DNA of 64,000 nucleotides from positions 18,755,245-18,819,244 of the forward strand of contig CM022667.1 in assembly GCA_012295275.1 (NCBI GenBank), read 5' to 3'. Each line of letters begins with the position of its first letter. Within the stretch, counting starts at the first letter, position 1. Under the pieces are notes generated by a model. That model was not told where the DNA came from. It saw only the letters and a list, made by a program, of their open reading frames with translations, and made no database searches. Below are positions 34,576 through 49,314 of this stretch, piece by piece. A program made the translations under genes and the position numbers. The DNA is from Chrysomallon squamiferum (lineage: Eukaryota; Mollusca; Gastropoda; Neomphalida; Peltospiridae).

Positions 34576-36821
34576 GCATAGAACTTTCAAATTTCATTTT
34601 GTAAATTAACCAAAACAAACCGATAATAACTGATCCTGTAATAAATGGAGATAAAAATATAAACTGTTCTTTCCTGTTACAAAAATACAAACTCCCTGAT
34701 ATGTGAATTTCTTTTGCCTCTTACATTATCTTAACTGAAGTCAAGACAGTTATGGAATTTAGAAAAGGGAAACAATACAAAAATGAATGTCAGATGATAC
34801 GTTTATTTCCAAAATAATGGAATTTAAAATAAATAAATAAATAACACTGACACAAATGTTCCAAAAAAACAATGCACACTTTGTGTTATTTTTGAATGCC
34901 CTATTTCCTGTTCTTCGTGAGGCATTATGTTTCTGGATAGCCACATTAGAATATTAACTTTTAACTTTTAAAAAGGTTTGAAACATGTCATAATATGAAA
35001 CCTATTTTGTTGATAAAATGGGGATTTATTGTCTAGAAAATACCAACTTGTATGCAAAGGAAATTTGGTAACCCCCCCCAAAAAAAATGGGAAAAAAAAA
35101 AAAGATTTTCTTTTTCAAAACCGTAATCTCACATAATATATATATATATATATATATCAAATGTTCAGCACCACAAATACTATCAATAACTTTACTGTTT
35201 CAGCTGATGCCAGCAGCAACTTTTACGGTTTAATTTAAATAAGACAACCAACCAGAAAAACAAAGTGAGATGGGGGTAAGAAAATGAATAGAAATTTAAA
35301 CTTTCCTTAACCAAATACAGAAAATACATAAGAAATTGGCTCATTTAAAACAATCAAGGTTTTCTCTGAAATTTCAAGTGAGTTCTTGCAAATTAATCTA
35401 AATTCAATGAATAGCTGGAGACCTGAAACTAAGAACATTTGTGGCATACTAATAATTATAACTACACAAATATAACATTTTTACATATACTTAAAAACAA
35501 AACCAACATGGAAAGTCTCATCTTTACATCTATTTTAATGAAACATGAAAAAAAACAAAAAACAACAACAACAAAAACCCCCACAAAATCAACCAAACAT
35601 AACATAAAAATCAGATGAACACAAATTTTCAGCACCATATTCCCAGTGATAAAAAGGTTGATTAGCAGTAGTAAATAAAATAGTGAATACATTTTAAATG
35701 TCACTGACTTGTATTTATATATATATAAAATAAAACTGAAATAAATTTAAAATTATCTAGACTAGACTTTACCAATGTAGTGTGATTAAGCAGTTTTGCA
35801 TAAATGAAGTACTTGGAACTGTCAAACTCTGGGAAGTTAATCTCAACGATAGTGGTTAAAATAAATTTAAAAGTACTATTAAGTTGTTCAAGGATGATTT
35901 TGTCTGATATTTTTATGAACTCATGGTTCTTATTGATAGATGTTTCAAATTCATTTTGTAGTCATTTCAATTTAGATTACTCCAATTCTCCTTTTTTTCA
36001 AAATATGTGGTAAATAGAACTTCTTGTTATTATCACCTATTCTTCAAAATAATTGTTTGTTTTTAAAAGGCTGTACTGACTGAATGTAAATTGTTATATA
36101 AAATATATTTAATCAAGTCTTAAGTCAAATTTAATGTAGATGATTTACAATCAGTGGCTGAAAAATGACATTTGAAAACAATATGAAGTTCATCTTTTTT
36201 CTGTTCCTGTTTTATTTTTTGTGCAGGCTAAATATGCATTATGGTCCATTAACTTTACTAATGTTTTTAGTAATTAACTGTATTAATGGTAATTTTAAAA
36301 CATACTTGTTATTTACTCATTAATTAATTAAATGAATGGTTACATCAGGTGGTAGCTGGCACTGGTTTCTCAGTAAAATGTTATTCATAGACAACATTTT
36401 TCTTATTAATGGTTAATTCTCTTGTTAATTGTTGTTATTTTGCTGATCTATTTATGAAGCACTGTCTACTCACAGTAATTATTATTTAAACCTACATCAT
36501 AAATATATCAGAAGCAAAAGAACACCAACAACAGGAAATGTAAAAAGAATACTAACTGGGAAACAACTATAATTAAAACAAATAATATGCTACAACATGT
36601 TTTTAGCAAAATATACGACTGAAAAAACAATAACAGAGCAGAACCTGCTGCCTACTGATTTACACACACAAAACATTTTTATCTAGGCTGGACTGGATGG
36701 CATGGTTTATATTTTAGAAGATTTTAATGCTGTTATCACAACAGCATGGTATATCAAACATAGGAAACTTAATTAAAGTCCTCAGTATATCAAATACTAC
36801 ACTTAATCAGTATTAATTTTG

Positions 36822-36869
<48 letters not shown>

Positions 36870-37354
36870 TACATATATATATATATATCTTTCAAAAAGA
36901 TCATTTAATACTGGGTTACTGGTTATAAAATACACTGAAATATTAGGATTACATTCCCTTTTGATGAAAGAGGTAAGATAATTAACTCTTCAAAAGCAAA
37001 AATGCATTTCTGTTCAGAACACCATTTTTAATGATCTGAGTTAATTAATCTTGATTATGTAACAAATTCTCACAGCTCAGCTGAAGGACAAAACAAACAC
37101 ATTTTATGAAAACAGCAATTAAATAACATCATTAATCTTGAATAATTTTCTAAATGACTCAGTTATTTATAATAATATGTTATTACACACACACACACGT
37201 ACGTTCAATCCTCCATTTAATGGACACCCTGTTTGCCAGATTCAGAAAACTTTTGATTTTCTAGTTTTCTCATTTTTTTGGATCACTTAAACGGTGAGTT
37301 GACTGTAATTACCCCCCAACACACATATATATACTGACTTTGTTTTTCTAAACA

Positions 37355-38167
37355 TTTTTTGTTTTGTTATCAACTGTCAAGTAATATTATCATCATGGTC
37401 ATCTTATCAGGATTAATAACAGAAGCTGTCAATGTAATGTATTATACTGACACTACTTTGCTGTATTTCTTATTGCCATAAAAATCTTGAATTATTACAG
37501 AAAAATATAAACATAATACGTTTTTCTGATGTTGTCGTACCTGAATCTGTTTATCAAAAAACCATAACCTATTATCAAAACTAATTTATTGTTCTCATAT
37601 GTTTTCAATATACAAAGAAAACCACCAAACTGATATCAAATTATAACCTAATTCAAAATAAAATGCTACAAATGACAATAACCTTATTATTCCCTTAACC
37701 ATGATAAAATAAATGAAGATAAATAAACTAAATTTAAAAATTATATAATTTAATCAATTTATCCTTTTTTGTTTTGTTATCAACTGCCAAGTAATATTAT
37801 CATCATGGTGATCTTATCAGGATTAATAACAGAAGCCGTCAATATATTGTATTATACTGACATTACTTTTCTCTATTTCTTATTGCCATAAAAATCTTGA
37901 ATTTGTATAGAAACATATAAACATAATACATTTTTCAGATGTTGTAACTGAATCTGTTTATCAAAAAACCACAAGCTGTTACCAAAACTAATTTAATGTT
38001 CTCATATGATTTCACCATACAAAGAAAACCACCAAACTGATATCAAATTATAACCTAATTAAAAATAAAATGCCTCAAATGACAATAACCTTATTATTCC
38101 CATAACCATGATAAAATAAAGGAAGATAAATAAACCAAATTTAAAAATTATATAATTTAATCAGTTT
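37355..38167. repeat. Tandem direct duplication, two units of about 410 bp
   Basis: Unit 1 (37355-37764) begins TTTTTTGTTTTGTTATCAAC and ends TATAATTTAATCAATTTAT. Unit 2 (37765-about 38167) repeats it in order with scattered substitutions and small indels, well over 90% identical by eye. The offset between matching anchors is 410 bases. Neither unit has coding potential or a recognised element end. Confidence 0.92.
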
Positions 38168-38559
38168 ATTCTGCTGGTGACACTTTTTAATAAAAATTTA
38201 TTTTAAAGAATGATCCATAACCAAATAATGATATACACAGTTATTTCTCTTTATGTCTGGTTTAAAATGGTTGAAAGAAGATGCAGTGATTCCATAAGTT
38301 ACTGTTCAGCCACATTACAGAGATCATATATTTTATTTATTCTTGCCATTGATTTTAAAGAAGAAAAAAAATATATCTATATATATATAAAATGATTTTC
38401 TGAAGCCATCTTGAATCAGGTTTACATATATATCTGAGTAAATATTTTTACAGTAGGAACAGGTATACTTTCACAAGTCTTAAATTATATATGCTTTCTG
38501 AAAATTATTTTATTAGCAAAACATAAAGAAAAGAAGAATAGTCAAATGTAGTATTTTCA

Positions 38560-39690
38560 TTCAGATAAATGCTGACCTTTTAGCAAAAACCTATGCCAAG
38601 AAAAGTGACATTACCATCACAACAACTCAGATGAAAGAAGCATGAAGGGAACAAAAAGAAATGGAACCAGAGCTACACCATAAGATTCCATGATGAATAG
38701 TATAACTCTACCAGAACTTCAAAAGGTTCTCACACATCTACAAAATAAGAAATCTCCAGAACTGCTGAAACACCTAGATATATTGCACAATCCATGATGC
38801 TGGAACTTTTCAGCGTAAGCTGGTCTGAAGGCAAGGTACCCTAAATTTGCAGAGACAGTCATGACACCCATACTGAAATTAATAACTGAAACAAAAGACC
38901 AGAGGCTCGAGATCCATCAGCCACTAGCTTTGTCTGCAAGACCCTAGAGCACATCACCAACCTGGGAACCAAAACTGGACAATATAAAGATCTGCACAAT
39001 GATCCACTACCATACCAAGTAAGCCATACAAATGAGCTCTGACATTAGCCATGATTGATGAACAGTATCCAGAGACATCACAGACACTAGTGTATACTGA
39101 TGGATAGGCAACAAATGTAATGGAAAATGGAGGGGCTGGGATATACATCGTGGAACCTACTACCACTGAGAGGAGGCACATTTTTCGAAAGGGAAACACT
39201 GCACAAATTATGGTACATCATCAGCATGAGTGAGCAAAACTGCTCATATGCTGTCTTCCTCATGAATGCTCTCACTGCTCTCCAAGCTCTTGAAAAAAAA
39301 AAAACCTAGATAGACTTTCAGCAGTGGCAACCAAATTGTGTTACAATGGATCCTGGCTCACTCTGAATACCTCAAAATGAGAATGCAGACAGACTGGCAA
39401 AACTAGGCGCAGGTAATGAACAGTATAATGACTGGATGACATACAAATATCTGCCAACAAACCAATGACTGTTATCATCATGAACAAGTATGCTTCTTCG
39501 ATGTGCTCCTACAGAGAAGCAGAACAGACAACTGAACTTGTCATCCAAGACTGCATAAACCTACAGCAGTTCACAGAGACAAGCTGGACAACTACCATAA
39601 CTCTCCAGCAGAAGCTGTATGGCAAAAGATGTGATTTACAAAGAACAGTATTATTCATAGGCCGTAACCTGTTGTCAACAAACAAATGAA
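38560..39690 (+). pseudogene. Degenerate LINE: reverse transcriptase and RNase H relic
   Basis: Plus-strand frames contain LPELQKVLTHLQNKKSPELL, the start of the reverse-transcriptase fingers found in Jockey/I-type LINEs. Further on, SVYTDG and ENGGAGIYIVEP match the first RNase H motif, and LQWILAHSEYLKMRMQTDWQ matches the 'W-PAH-G--GNE-AD--A' motif. Stops, frameshifts and a large loss between the motifs mark a dead copy. The presence of RNase H suggests an I/Jockey-group element. It is unlikely to be the same copy as the ORF1 fragment at 1-1063. Confidence 0.75.
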
Positions 39691-40176
39691 AAGAAGACTA
39701 TATAATAAATTAAAACTAAACAAAACCATATTATTTCTAAATATCCAGGTAAAATAGATTTGTTCATTTTCAGTTTATTTCAAAACTGTTTATAGTCTGA
39801 AATTTTACTTTGAAACCTGATTAAATATCATTGCTAGCTATATTTGTTTCTCTTAAATCAATTATAAAATAATGAGGATAGATTTATTGAAATAAAAACT
39901 CATTATTATTATTATTATTAACACAATTAAAGAATAATATTATGATTGAAAAAAAAAGAATAATAAAAAAATAAAGTTAAAAATAAAAATAAAACAAAAT
40001 TAAAGAATAAAATTAAAATAATTAAATAATAAAATAAAATAAAAACCTTAGAATTTCTACAAAATAGCATACCGATTAATTTAACCCCAACTTTTAATAA
40101 ATTAATTATTCTTGTTTCTTTGTTTTGTTTATTAGATACTGTGTACTGGAGAATTTTTCTTTCTGTCATGTTTTCC

Positions 40177-41164
40177 TCACTGAAGATTTCCAAATCCTTG
40201 CATGCTCTGAGATGTTCTCTGCTGTGAAAAACCTGTGACAGATAAACATAATCTATAATTATATTAATTAGTTTTTATTTCAAGTTTCTGCTTATAATGG
40301 TTTAATTTAAAGTGAACATGTTAAATTATACTGTATTAGTTGATGACTGATTTATCTGAGGGCCTATAACAACACTAAGGCATGCTCTCCATCTGCTGAT
40401 TTGGGGGTTAGGAATCTTTGATTTATATTATTGTGATATATTAGCCTAACACTGGTGCAATTTCCTAACACTTATGATAACTGGGACTAACCTGGAGCAA
40501 TGGAAGGCCACATACTTCTAGTGGACATAGGGTCACTCCACTGCATTTGTACTGGTCGGTGTGTAGATGGCAGCTCTTCTGTGGTTTCTAGCAGTGGCAT
40601 GTCAGAGTTAAGAAACTGGTTTGATTGAGACCAAGGTTTTAATGGCCATGTATTAATGTAGCAGTTGTTCTAAATAATAAAATTTTATTAGACAATTGTT
40701 ATAAAACAAAGTAGACAAAAAATTATAAAAAATTATAAACTATTGTAACTAAACTCATGATCCATCAGCACCATTCAAATTTTTATAAATACAAAACTTC
40801 CAATAAACAATAAATTTAGTTATTAATTTTCAGTTAAAGAGAAAATATTATTATTTTGGAATTTTCCACCGATTCAGACACATTAGCTAACACTATTCTG
40901 TGTTTTACCTGAACCTCGAACCCAGCAAGATGAGAACTATTTTGCTTTCTTTTCTCTTTATCAAATTCATCATCACTGCTATCATCTCTGAAAACAATTA
41001 GCTCAATTAGTTTACACAGTTCAGACTGAAGTATAAAAACAATGTGCACCTCTAGGTAAATCTTAATTGTTTTAGTAATAAAATTATTAGCTACTGAATA
41101 CTTATTTTAATGAGATTATTCCTTATAAAAAAATTGTTTTTATTATTTATTTATTTATTTATTA

Positions 41165-41221
<57 letters not shown>

Positions 41222-44200
41222 ACTATGCTTGAGATATTAAAAAGAAAGAAAATTCAGTCAATCAAGGAATGTAGTTTTACATAAAAGAGAAATCTGAGCT
41301 TTCAAGCATCCTCACCAGCTTTTTTTTGGTTTACAATTATACTTTATTAACAAAGACTGATATCACTAAAATCAAATTAAACAATGCAGAGAGATCTTTT
41401 GTTTGAAAAAATAAGGTCAGAATTTTCAAAAATCTTTTTTTCTCCAGCAAATCAGTTAACATTAGAAAGTCATTAAGAAAACATAACTGATAATTCATGC
41501 ATTTAGGCCATCTGTTGGCATGCTTTATATTTCTGTATCTCCACTTTCACTCTCTAATGTATTTATCATTTCAATTTTTATTTCTACTGAGAATCATGTG
41601 GTAATTTTAAAGCATGAGTGACACTGATGAATATCATAATTCTCAACTTTATTTCTTAATACTGTATTTTATGCTGGGTTTTTTAAATGATATTAAAAAA
41701 ATAATATTTTTAAGAAGAAGAAAAAGAATAAATTGCTCTGATGTATTTAAAATCATTATTACTGATGAAACTGACTTTGTTTCTATTGCTTGCACAAGGT
41801 CACGTCCTACTGCATAAAACTGTTCTCCACTTGATGAGTCATCACTAAGATCACTTGAATCTTGTACCCCTGACCAGCCACTTGTCACTGTCTCAGAACT
41901 GATTGAAATAAATATTAGAAATAACACTAAAAGACAGAGTTCTCCATTTAATGCTTACTAAAATTAACACAATTATTACTCTTTATCAGTGAATAATAAA
42001 TACCAATATTTTTTGCATAAACTGAACTTTAATTATTTTTTAACTAACATTTTAAAATCTTAAAATGATGTAACAAATAATTTTGTTTATTTTGTTAAAT
42101 TTAAAATATGTTTAGTGTAAGGCTAATTATTCTGTACAAAAAAAACAACTACAAATTAGTTTTTAAAGTTGCTGATGAATGTACAGAATATTACAAAGTT
42201 AATTTAATTTACCATGGATTATTATTTTTTGTTTTTCTTTCTTTCTTTTCTATACTTTTTTTTTTTTTTTTTTTTGACTGCCAATAAAACTGAAAATCAG
42301 TTTGTATCCATTTTAACAATATTTGAGACACCATCGTGAATATCTGTATTTATTTACCCTTGTTTATTTGGCCAGTCTCCATTGCCTTCACATCCTAACT
42401 GCACTGTAGAACTTTGTGTTGTTAAACCACTAGGCAGCAAGTATACAGAACTAGGGCAGTTTGTGTCAGGGAATGAACATCTCATTAACATAGTGGTTTC
42501 TCTCTGTTCTGGATACTGACGAGCAGTTAAAGGCTGAACTGTGGGTAAACTTGCTCTGTGCATGTTAGGCCAAGTATTCCTGCCCATGCCAGACAGGTCA
42601 ATGCTGCCTTCAGAACACCGATGATGCTGGGCACGAGACATATTTGTTTCATCAATGTGGATATCTGATGCTGGACTTGGCATTCGGTACGTTGGTGGAA
42701 TAGTAAGGTTTTCTGGAATAACTTGCATAGGAGAACTGTTTGTGTTCACCCCAGACAATAAGTTGATGACACTCTCCAGTTCTTCTTCAGTTGCAAGACC
42801 TGCAGTTAATATAAACAGATTTTCACTGAACAAAAGAAGAACCTAAACAAATTATACAGCTTTTTGTCTCAAGATTAAGTTTAATATCTGTTAGTAAATG
42901 ATATTAAAAGGAAAAAAATGTTTTAAACATTTTAATAAAACATAACAATATGCAGACATTTATTTCACCTGCTGCTTTAGAAAAACTAGATGAACCTCCA
43001 AACTGTAAACTGCAGCCAACCACATTAATTCCTTGAATTCTACTGTTTTGAAATCCTACAGAGGAGAGGTAAGTCTGGTTGGCAGCTGTCATACAAGCTA
43101 AGTCATTATTGCCAGAATCAGTTGTAGAGCATGGAGAGGAGTTGTTTACTACTGGTGATGCAGCAGTTGTTGTCTGCAATCAAAATAGCAACAATTTAGA
43201 TTTAATATGTAATAATAAGCTAAAAGCTGTAGGAAGGAAAAACTCTTAAGGGTCATATTGTTCATTTTCATTTTTTTAGGAAATGTAACAAATGGACGAT
43301 TATTTTAAAAGGAATTTGAAATCTGTTTTTGGGTTGTTTGAGGTAGAGGTATGAAATATGGTAGAATAATTGCCATGGTGAGATACAATTTTTTCTTATT
43401 TTTAAAATAAATCTTTTTTCACACTTACTTCAGCAGTTTGTAAATTACTATTACTGGTTGGGCTGCCAGCAGCCTGTTTTGAGTCTTCCTCCTTGATGCA
43501 GCCAGCTACATCATGTTTGATATCAACATAAAAGGCACTTTTCTGATCATCTGGAGACTGCTTACGCTCAAACAATGACAGCAGTGATGACCGAAATGTT
43601 TTTGGTGTTTTATGGGAGACACCTCTGTCATCTTGTTTTGTTTTTGGACTTTCTTGTGATGATTTGGAGGGGCTGTTGCCATTAGATCGAGAATCAGACC
43701 TCAGACTTTCATTTGAGACAAGTATGTTGAGCAGCTGCTTCGTCATCTCTTTCTGAATGTTGTTACCCCTCGTGTCACAAAGCCTTGTTACTAGAGCATC
43801 CAGCTTCTCATCACAGAAATGATGATAGCCTTTCTGCATTCTCAGAAACAACATCAAAACATGGCAATAGATCTGAAAAATAAAATGAAACAAACTATGA
43901 GCATGATTTAGATAACATTATTATTTATAAGGTTAAATCTGATTAATTGTTATTTCAAAAACTGATTTTTAAAGATCTGTCACATGTGTTTTTTACTCTC
44001 AGTCAGTATAAGAAATAATAATACCCAATAAAAAATGTTTAACTGTAATTTGAATATTAAAGAAACTGAGTCATTGTAAATCATATCCTCTAGCAACCAC
44101 TACAAACAAGTCAACTAAAATATCATAAAAGAAACAGATAAATACCAGTTTTCTAAATTACCTGTGCTGGCAACTTGCTGAGATCTTCAGTTCTGTTTTC

Positions 44201-44545
44201 ATCCAGCTTGTCTTTCAGATTCAGCAGCAAAGTACCCATCTCCTTCATCTGCTCTGCCCACCTAGTCATCTGACTGCATGAATATACCTCACGGAAGGTG
44301 GCAGAAAACTCATCTCCTATACACTGAAATGAGGAGTCCTTTAAAGCCTTGGTGAGTGTTTCTGTCAGGTGGGTTCCTGCACCGACCAGATTTCTCACTG
44401 CACTATGGAACTCTTCAATGCTTTCACAACAGTCCTGCACTTCCTGGCTTGTAGCATCGTTGCCATTCACTGTTACATGGAAAACTGATCTTGATTCATT
44501 GCTAGAAGACTGGTTACTGAAAAGATGTTTCTTAAGATTTTCCAT
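40177..44545 (-). CDS. Unrecognised 636-aa protein, helical N-terminus, 8 exons
   Basis: Exons: 44545-44162, 43872-43429, 43173-42969, 42799-42358, 41898-41776, 40987-40909, 40669-40492, 40232-40177; 1911 nt in one frame with consistent phases. Residues about 30-185 are predicted helical, without low complexity (IEEFHSAVRNLVGAGTHLTE, YCHVLMLFLRMQKGYHHFCD), resembling BAR-like or other coiled bundles. After that the chain is Ser/Asn/Gln-rich and probably disordered, with acidic serine clusters (DLSDDSSSGE, DDSSDDEFD) that suit casein kinase 2. It ends MWPSIAPGFSQQRTSQSMQG plus FGNLQ. I do not recognise the family, and no enzyme motif is visible. The start ATG at 44545 is the first in frame, but an upstream exon cannot be excluded. 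The exon at 41898 needs a GTCAGT donor to keep frame. Confidence 0.82.
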
Positions 44546-45291
44546 TTCAAATCCCAAATGGAATCTCACAGAATTTGTGGTACTAAATTTATTATTGCCA
44601 ATATGTTATGAACACTGACGGTAAATATCACAGAAAAGAAATTTAACAATGTAAATGACTGCTGCCGTTTTAAGGTTGGTATGAGCATTTAGGTAACATT
44701 ACAACAAACCTATTTATGAGCACCATTCATATAAATACATATATTAACATACACATTTATAAATAAATAGATTGAAAAAAAACTAAACAAATTATTCATT
44801 ATATTTTTTAAAGCCTTCTATTATGGTAGATAAAAATAGTGTTCTTTCAAAAACAGTTTTATGTTTTTCAGACCAGGTGTCTGTTGGTTAATACAATCAC
44901 AAAGATTTATATATTATTTAGAGCTTCCAGAAATATATTCTTTTTTTTGTTCTTATCTTGATTCCTGACATCATGGACGGCGTAATTCAATCATCTGAAT
45001 TTCTACCTTTTAGTTAGTGTAAACCATTACACGCTGGGTTATACCGTCTGCATTGAGCCAGCCAGTGCAGATATTACCCATAATGCAAAGAAGCCAGTCA
45101 TTTTGTTTCCACTGAACATTTAATCAAAAACTGGAATTTTGGTAGCATTATCACTGTGCATCTGCAAAATGAATAAAATATATTCAAAACAAGTTTGAAC
45201 TTTTGTTATATATACATAATTAAAAAAAAGCCCACTAAAACATGAAATATTAACAAAAATCAAAATTTATATAAATAATTTAGAAAAGATA

Positions 45292-45328
<37 letters not shown>

Positions 45329-45939
45329 ACAAAGTAAAGTATTTTATTTTATTTTAATAAGTTTATATGGTGCATAATGAAAAAAAGGTAAAGAAAAAAA
45401 ATTAAAAGTTATATAAGCTTAATATTCACAAAATGTATTATTACTGAAAAATCCTATATTATTTTAAATTAAAAAATAAGTAAAATAAAATAAATATTAA
45501 TTAATAACAACATGATAAATATAAAAAAAAAAATTAAATAAATAAAACATACATATACATAGATAGATATATATCTCATTAATACAAAGCAATGTTTGAT
45601 CATTATTATTATTTTGTTTTTATAATACAATAAATTAAGTTCCAGTTCAGACCAGCTGCATACTTATGGCCAAATAAAATAATGATAAAGAACTAAATAT
45701 GTATGTTGTTAACCATGTATTCAAGCATTTTTATTTAAGATGTTTCAGATGCTTGTCAAGAACACCCATTAATCTGCATTTACACATTTCATTGTTCACT
45801 GGTATCATAATCAATAGTTTTACATATATATATACACACACACACACACACACGATTTGCTGAATGATTTCTTATATGGTTTTGTAGTATTTATGATTTT
45901 TGATTTTTAATACTACATTGTTAAATCACTATTTATACA

Positions 45940-46690
45940 GTAACCATCATGAAGTTATGTCAGTATTAAAATAACAATTGCCACACTTTTACATCATTAC
46001 CTACACAATAACAAATACATTATTCCATCATTATTACATAACAATCACCACAGTTACATCACTATTTACATTATAATCACATTGTTATATCAGTATTTAC
46101 ACAAACACTGTTTTGACAGTATTTATATAACAATCACCTAACTGTTACATCACTATTAACAGAATTACCACCACATTGTTATGTTACTACTTGCACAATA
46201 ATTGCCACATTGTTACATTACTGCTTACAGTAACCACCACATTGTTACATCACTACATATACAGTAACAGTACACTGTTACATCACTATTTGCACAGTAA
46301 CCACAGCTCTTTATATTATTACATAATAATCACCACACTGATACATCACCATTTACACAACAGCCACCACTGTGACATGACTATTTATATAATAATTACC
46401 ATGTTGTTACATTACTACTAATTACACAGTAACTATCACTCACTACTTATGGTAACACCACACTGTTACATTACCATTTACAAAATAATCATCATGTTAC
46501 ATCACATTTAATAATCACCACACTGTTAAATCACCATGTACAAAATAACCACCATAATGTTGCATCACTTTTTACATTGTAAAGACACATTGTAACATCA
46601 TGGTTTACAAAATAATTGCCACATTGTTACATCACCATTTACAGAATAACCATCACAATTTTACACCACTATTTACTCTGTGAAAACAAG
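45940..46690. repeat. Degenerate minisatellite, period about 35-40 bp
   Basis: Roughly twenty imperfect copies of a unit like ATTGTTACATCACTATTTAC, followed by ATAATCACCACA, run head to tail. Plus-strand frames of alternating Tyr/His/Thr across it are translations of the repeat. Confidence 0.85.
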
Positions 46691-49314
46691 ATTACATCAT
46701 TGTTCAATACCCTGTTATATCGCAATTACCCATTAATCAGTGTTATCATTGACTTTATAGTACCAAAGTCACCTACACTGATCACTAACAAAAAAGATTT
46801 TATATTACCAATTGACAATAACATAAACACAGACTACATTTAACAAGTTATTAATGACTTTGATACTGATTATATACACAGCATCTGGGATGTACACTAT
46901 AACATAAAGTAAGTAAATACTATTTTACAAAATATGTGTGTTTTTTTGAAACCAACATTACAATAAAATATTTATTTTTTCTTTGGTTACACATTATTTC
47001 TCTTAAAATGAAAAACTGAAACAATTTTCATATGTAAAAATGTATAAGCTAAAACAACTTAAATATACTTTTAAAAAAAAATCCCCAAACAATCATCCAT
47101 TCCCTCCTATCTGGAAAAATATATGTAAATAATACCTAATGAATTGATGTGTAAGTCAAAAAAAAAAAAAAAAAAAACCCAGCCACATCCACAAGTGATT
47201 AAATAATACTAAGTTGACATGTATGTACAAAACATATTATATAAATAACACATACTAATTTGAGGTGTACTTACAGAAAAAAAAAAAGACATAAAAAATA
47301 CTTACTGAATTGACATATAAAATGATATATGTATAAATAAATGGCAAAAGTTGGTGAAGAACAAGAGGTGAAAAAAACAATAACTGTGTTATTATGGACA
47401 GTGTATGAATCACTGACACATGGCAGGGGCCAGTAATCAGTGTATGATGTATAAAAAACCAGCATGTCAATATAAATTTCCTGTTGGTGAGCAGTTTATG
47501 TACATGAATTTACTTGCACTCTGCCTCTGGAACAGCTGGTAAAACAGTGCTAATTTTAAGCATGGCACACACACACACACACACACACACAATCAATACT
47601 ATTATGTTTCACACTATTTGCTTATGGCCTAGGGATTTTCAGTGTTGATGGTATTTGACGTTTATTTATAATGTAGAAAATAAATTATGGAAATCCTATC
47701 ATTAAAGTAGTTAAATGTAAAATTTCATAACATGACTCATTTTAAAATAACTTTTTAAATTTATATCTCACACTGACACACACTTCCAGTTCTGTGAATA
47801 AAAAATGTACATTTTTATGTAGATTCTATAAACAAAAACAAAATAAAATGAACTATTTACAGATTATTTTTATGCAATTTCTCTCCTTTCTTTAAAATGC
47901 AGATGATATAAGATAAAAGGAAAATGAATAAAAAAATGTTTTCAGGTCAATATTTATTTAAATAACAGTGCTTTCATATCTAGTAGTTAATTTTTTTTTA
48001 AAGTTGTTTTACAACCTAATCCAAGAAAAACAACATTAGTTATTGAAGGCTCTTTATTTTACAGAAAAACATGAAAAAAAAAAGAAATTAATAGTTACCT
48101 CATTCAAAACTCCTCAGTACCTTTAATTAATTAAACAAAATAATATGTAATATGTTATTATTGGGTTTTGTTGGTGTTATTCTTTTAAGCTTTTATTTCT
48201 ATATTAGATGATTCTTTTGGAACTCCTTGTATTTCTTCTTCAGTTAGCTATCCTTTTTCTTGGTTATCAATATTATTTAACTCATTTTACATGAAGAAGT
48301 CACTAACACATTTATACTAAAAGATCATTAAATCTAGTTAAATTCTTTATTTTAGATAGTAAATACATATGGTGTAAATACATTTTAACTGTTTACATTG
48401 TTCTCTTTCTGATAGTTATCTATATTATTAATCATATTTATCATAAATAAAGTTAAAATTATAGAAGTTACTCACAATCGATGGTAATGCTTTCCCTTTT
48501 ATCATAACATTTTAAAACAAAAATTACATAAAATGCAATCTGAAATAAATGCATTGGTGGTAGGTTTCCTTGATTTAATATATATATATATATAAAATGT
48601 AGAAAATGTAGATCTTCATGCATTCTGAAAAATGTTATTTTACTGTTATTGAATGAATGATGAAAAAAAATTAAACAACAGAAAAAATAAAAATAATAAC
48701 TTGAAAGTTTACAAAATATATCACTGAAGTTCTTGTTCATAAATGTGCATGATAAATAAAGCTAAAAACAAAATCAAGTTAAAAGCATACAATAAAGAAA
48801 TGTTTTACAACATATGCTCCTGGCAGAACTACTTGCCAATGTCAAAAGACAAACATAAACTGAAATAGGATTCAGCAGCTACATATTTTCTTTCACCTTT
48901 TAAAGATTAAAAATTAAGAAATTAATACAAATAAATGGAAATACCTGTAGAAAGAAAAATGTACTTTACACGCAGTAGATCACACTTATTAAACATTTTA
49001 AGCACTTAAGTGACCTTTTAATATAAAATCAATATTTATGTTTCTGATCATGTATAATATAGGTGCCTAATATCATAACTGCGATTGATATAGTCACATA
49101 GTGATAGCAGAAAAATAATGAAGTGTTTTTTTATAGGCAGGACTGTTTTATCTTGTGAATAGTTATTTTTATATAGAACTCTTAACATGCTTCTATACAT
49201 TAACTGCCATATTATTTTTGTTCAACATAGGAGACAAAAGAAGTTTGCTATTAAAATGTAGTTCTTTCTTTCAAGGAAAGTTTAACTTTTGGTTACTGGG
49301 GAAAATGTCTAAAT

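Larger units (their letters stand above)
33612..40176. other. Repeat-rich interval between FRAT-like and the 40-kb gene
   Basis: The interval holds AT/CA microsatellites (34548-34574, 35138-35157, 36826-36890), a 410-bp tandem duplication, and a LINE relic at 38560-39690. No gene with splice-consistent exons was found. The stretch 33612-37354 is AT-rich and shows nothing else I can name. Confidence 0.55.

Noticed and set aside
40030-40230. Longer alternative frame in the last exon of the 40-kb gene (HSREHLRACKDLEIF)
   Set aside because: The phase-1 junction from the preceding exon enters the other frame (FSQQRTSQSMQG), which suits the Ser/Gln-rich tail and stops cleanly.
46176-46843. Plus-strand Tyr/His/Thr-rich ORFs
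   Set aside because: They follow the degenerate minisatellite unit and carry no independent coding signal.
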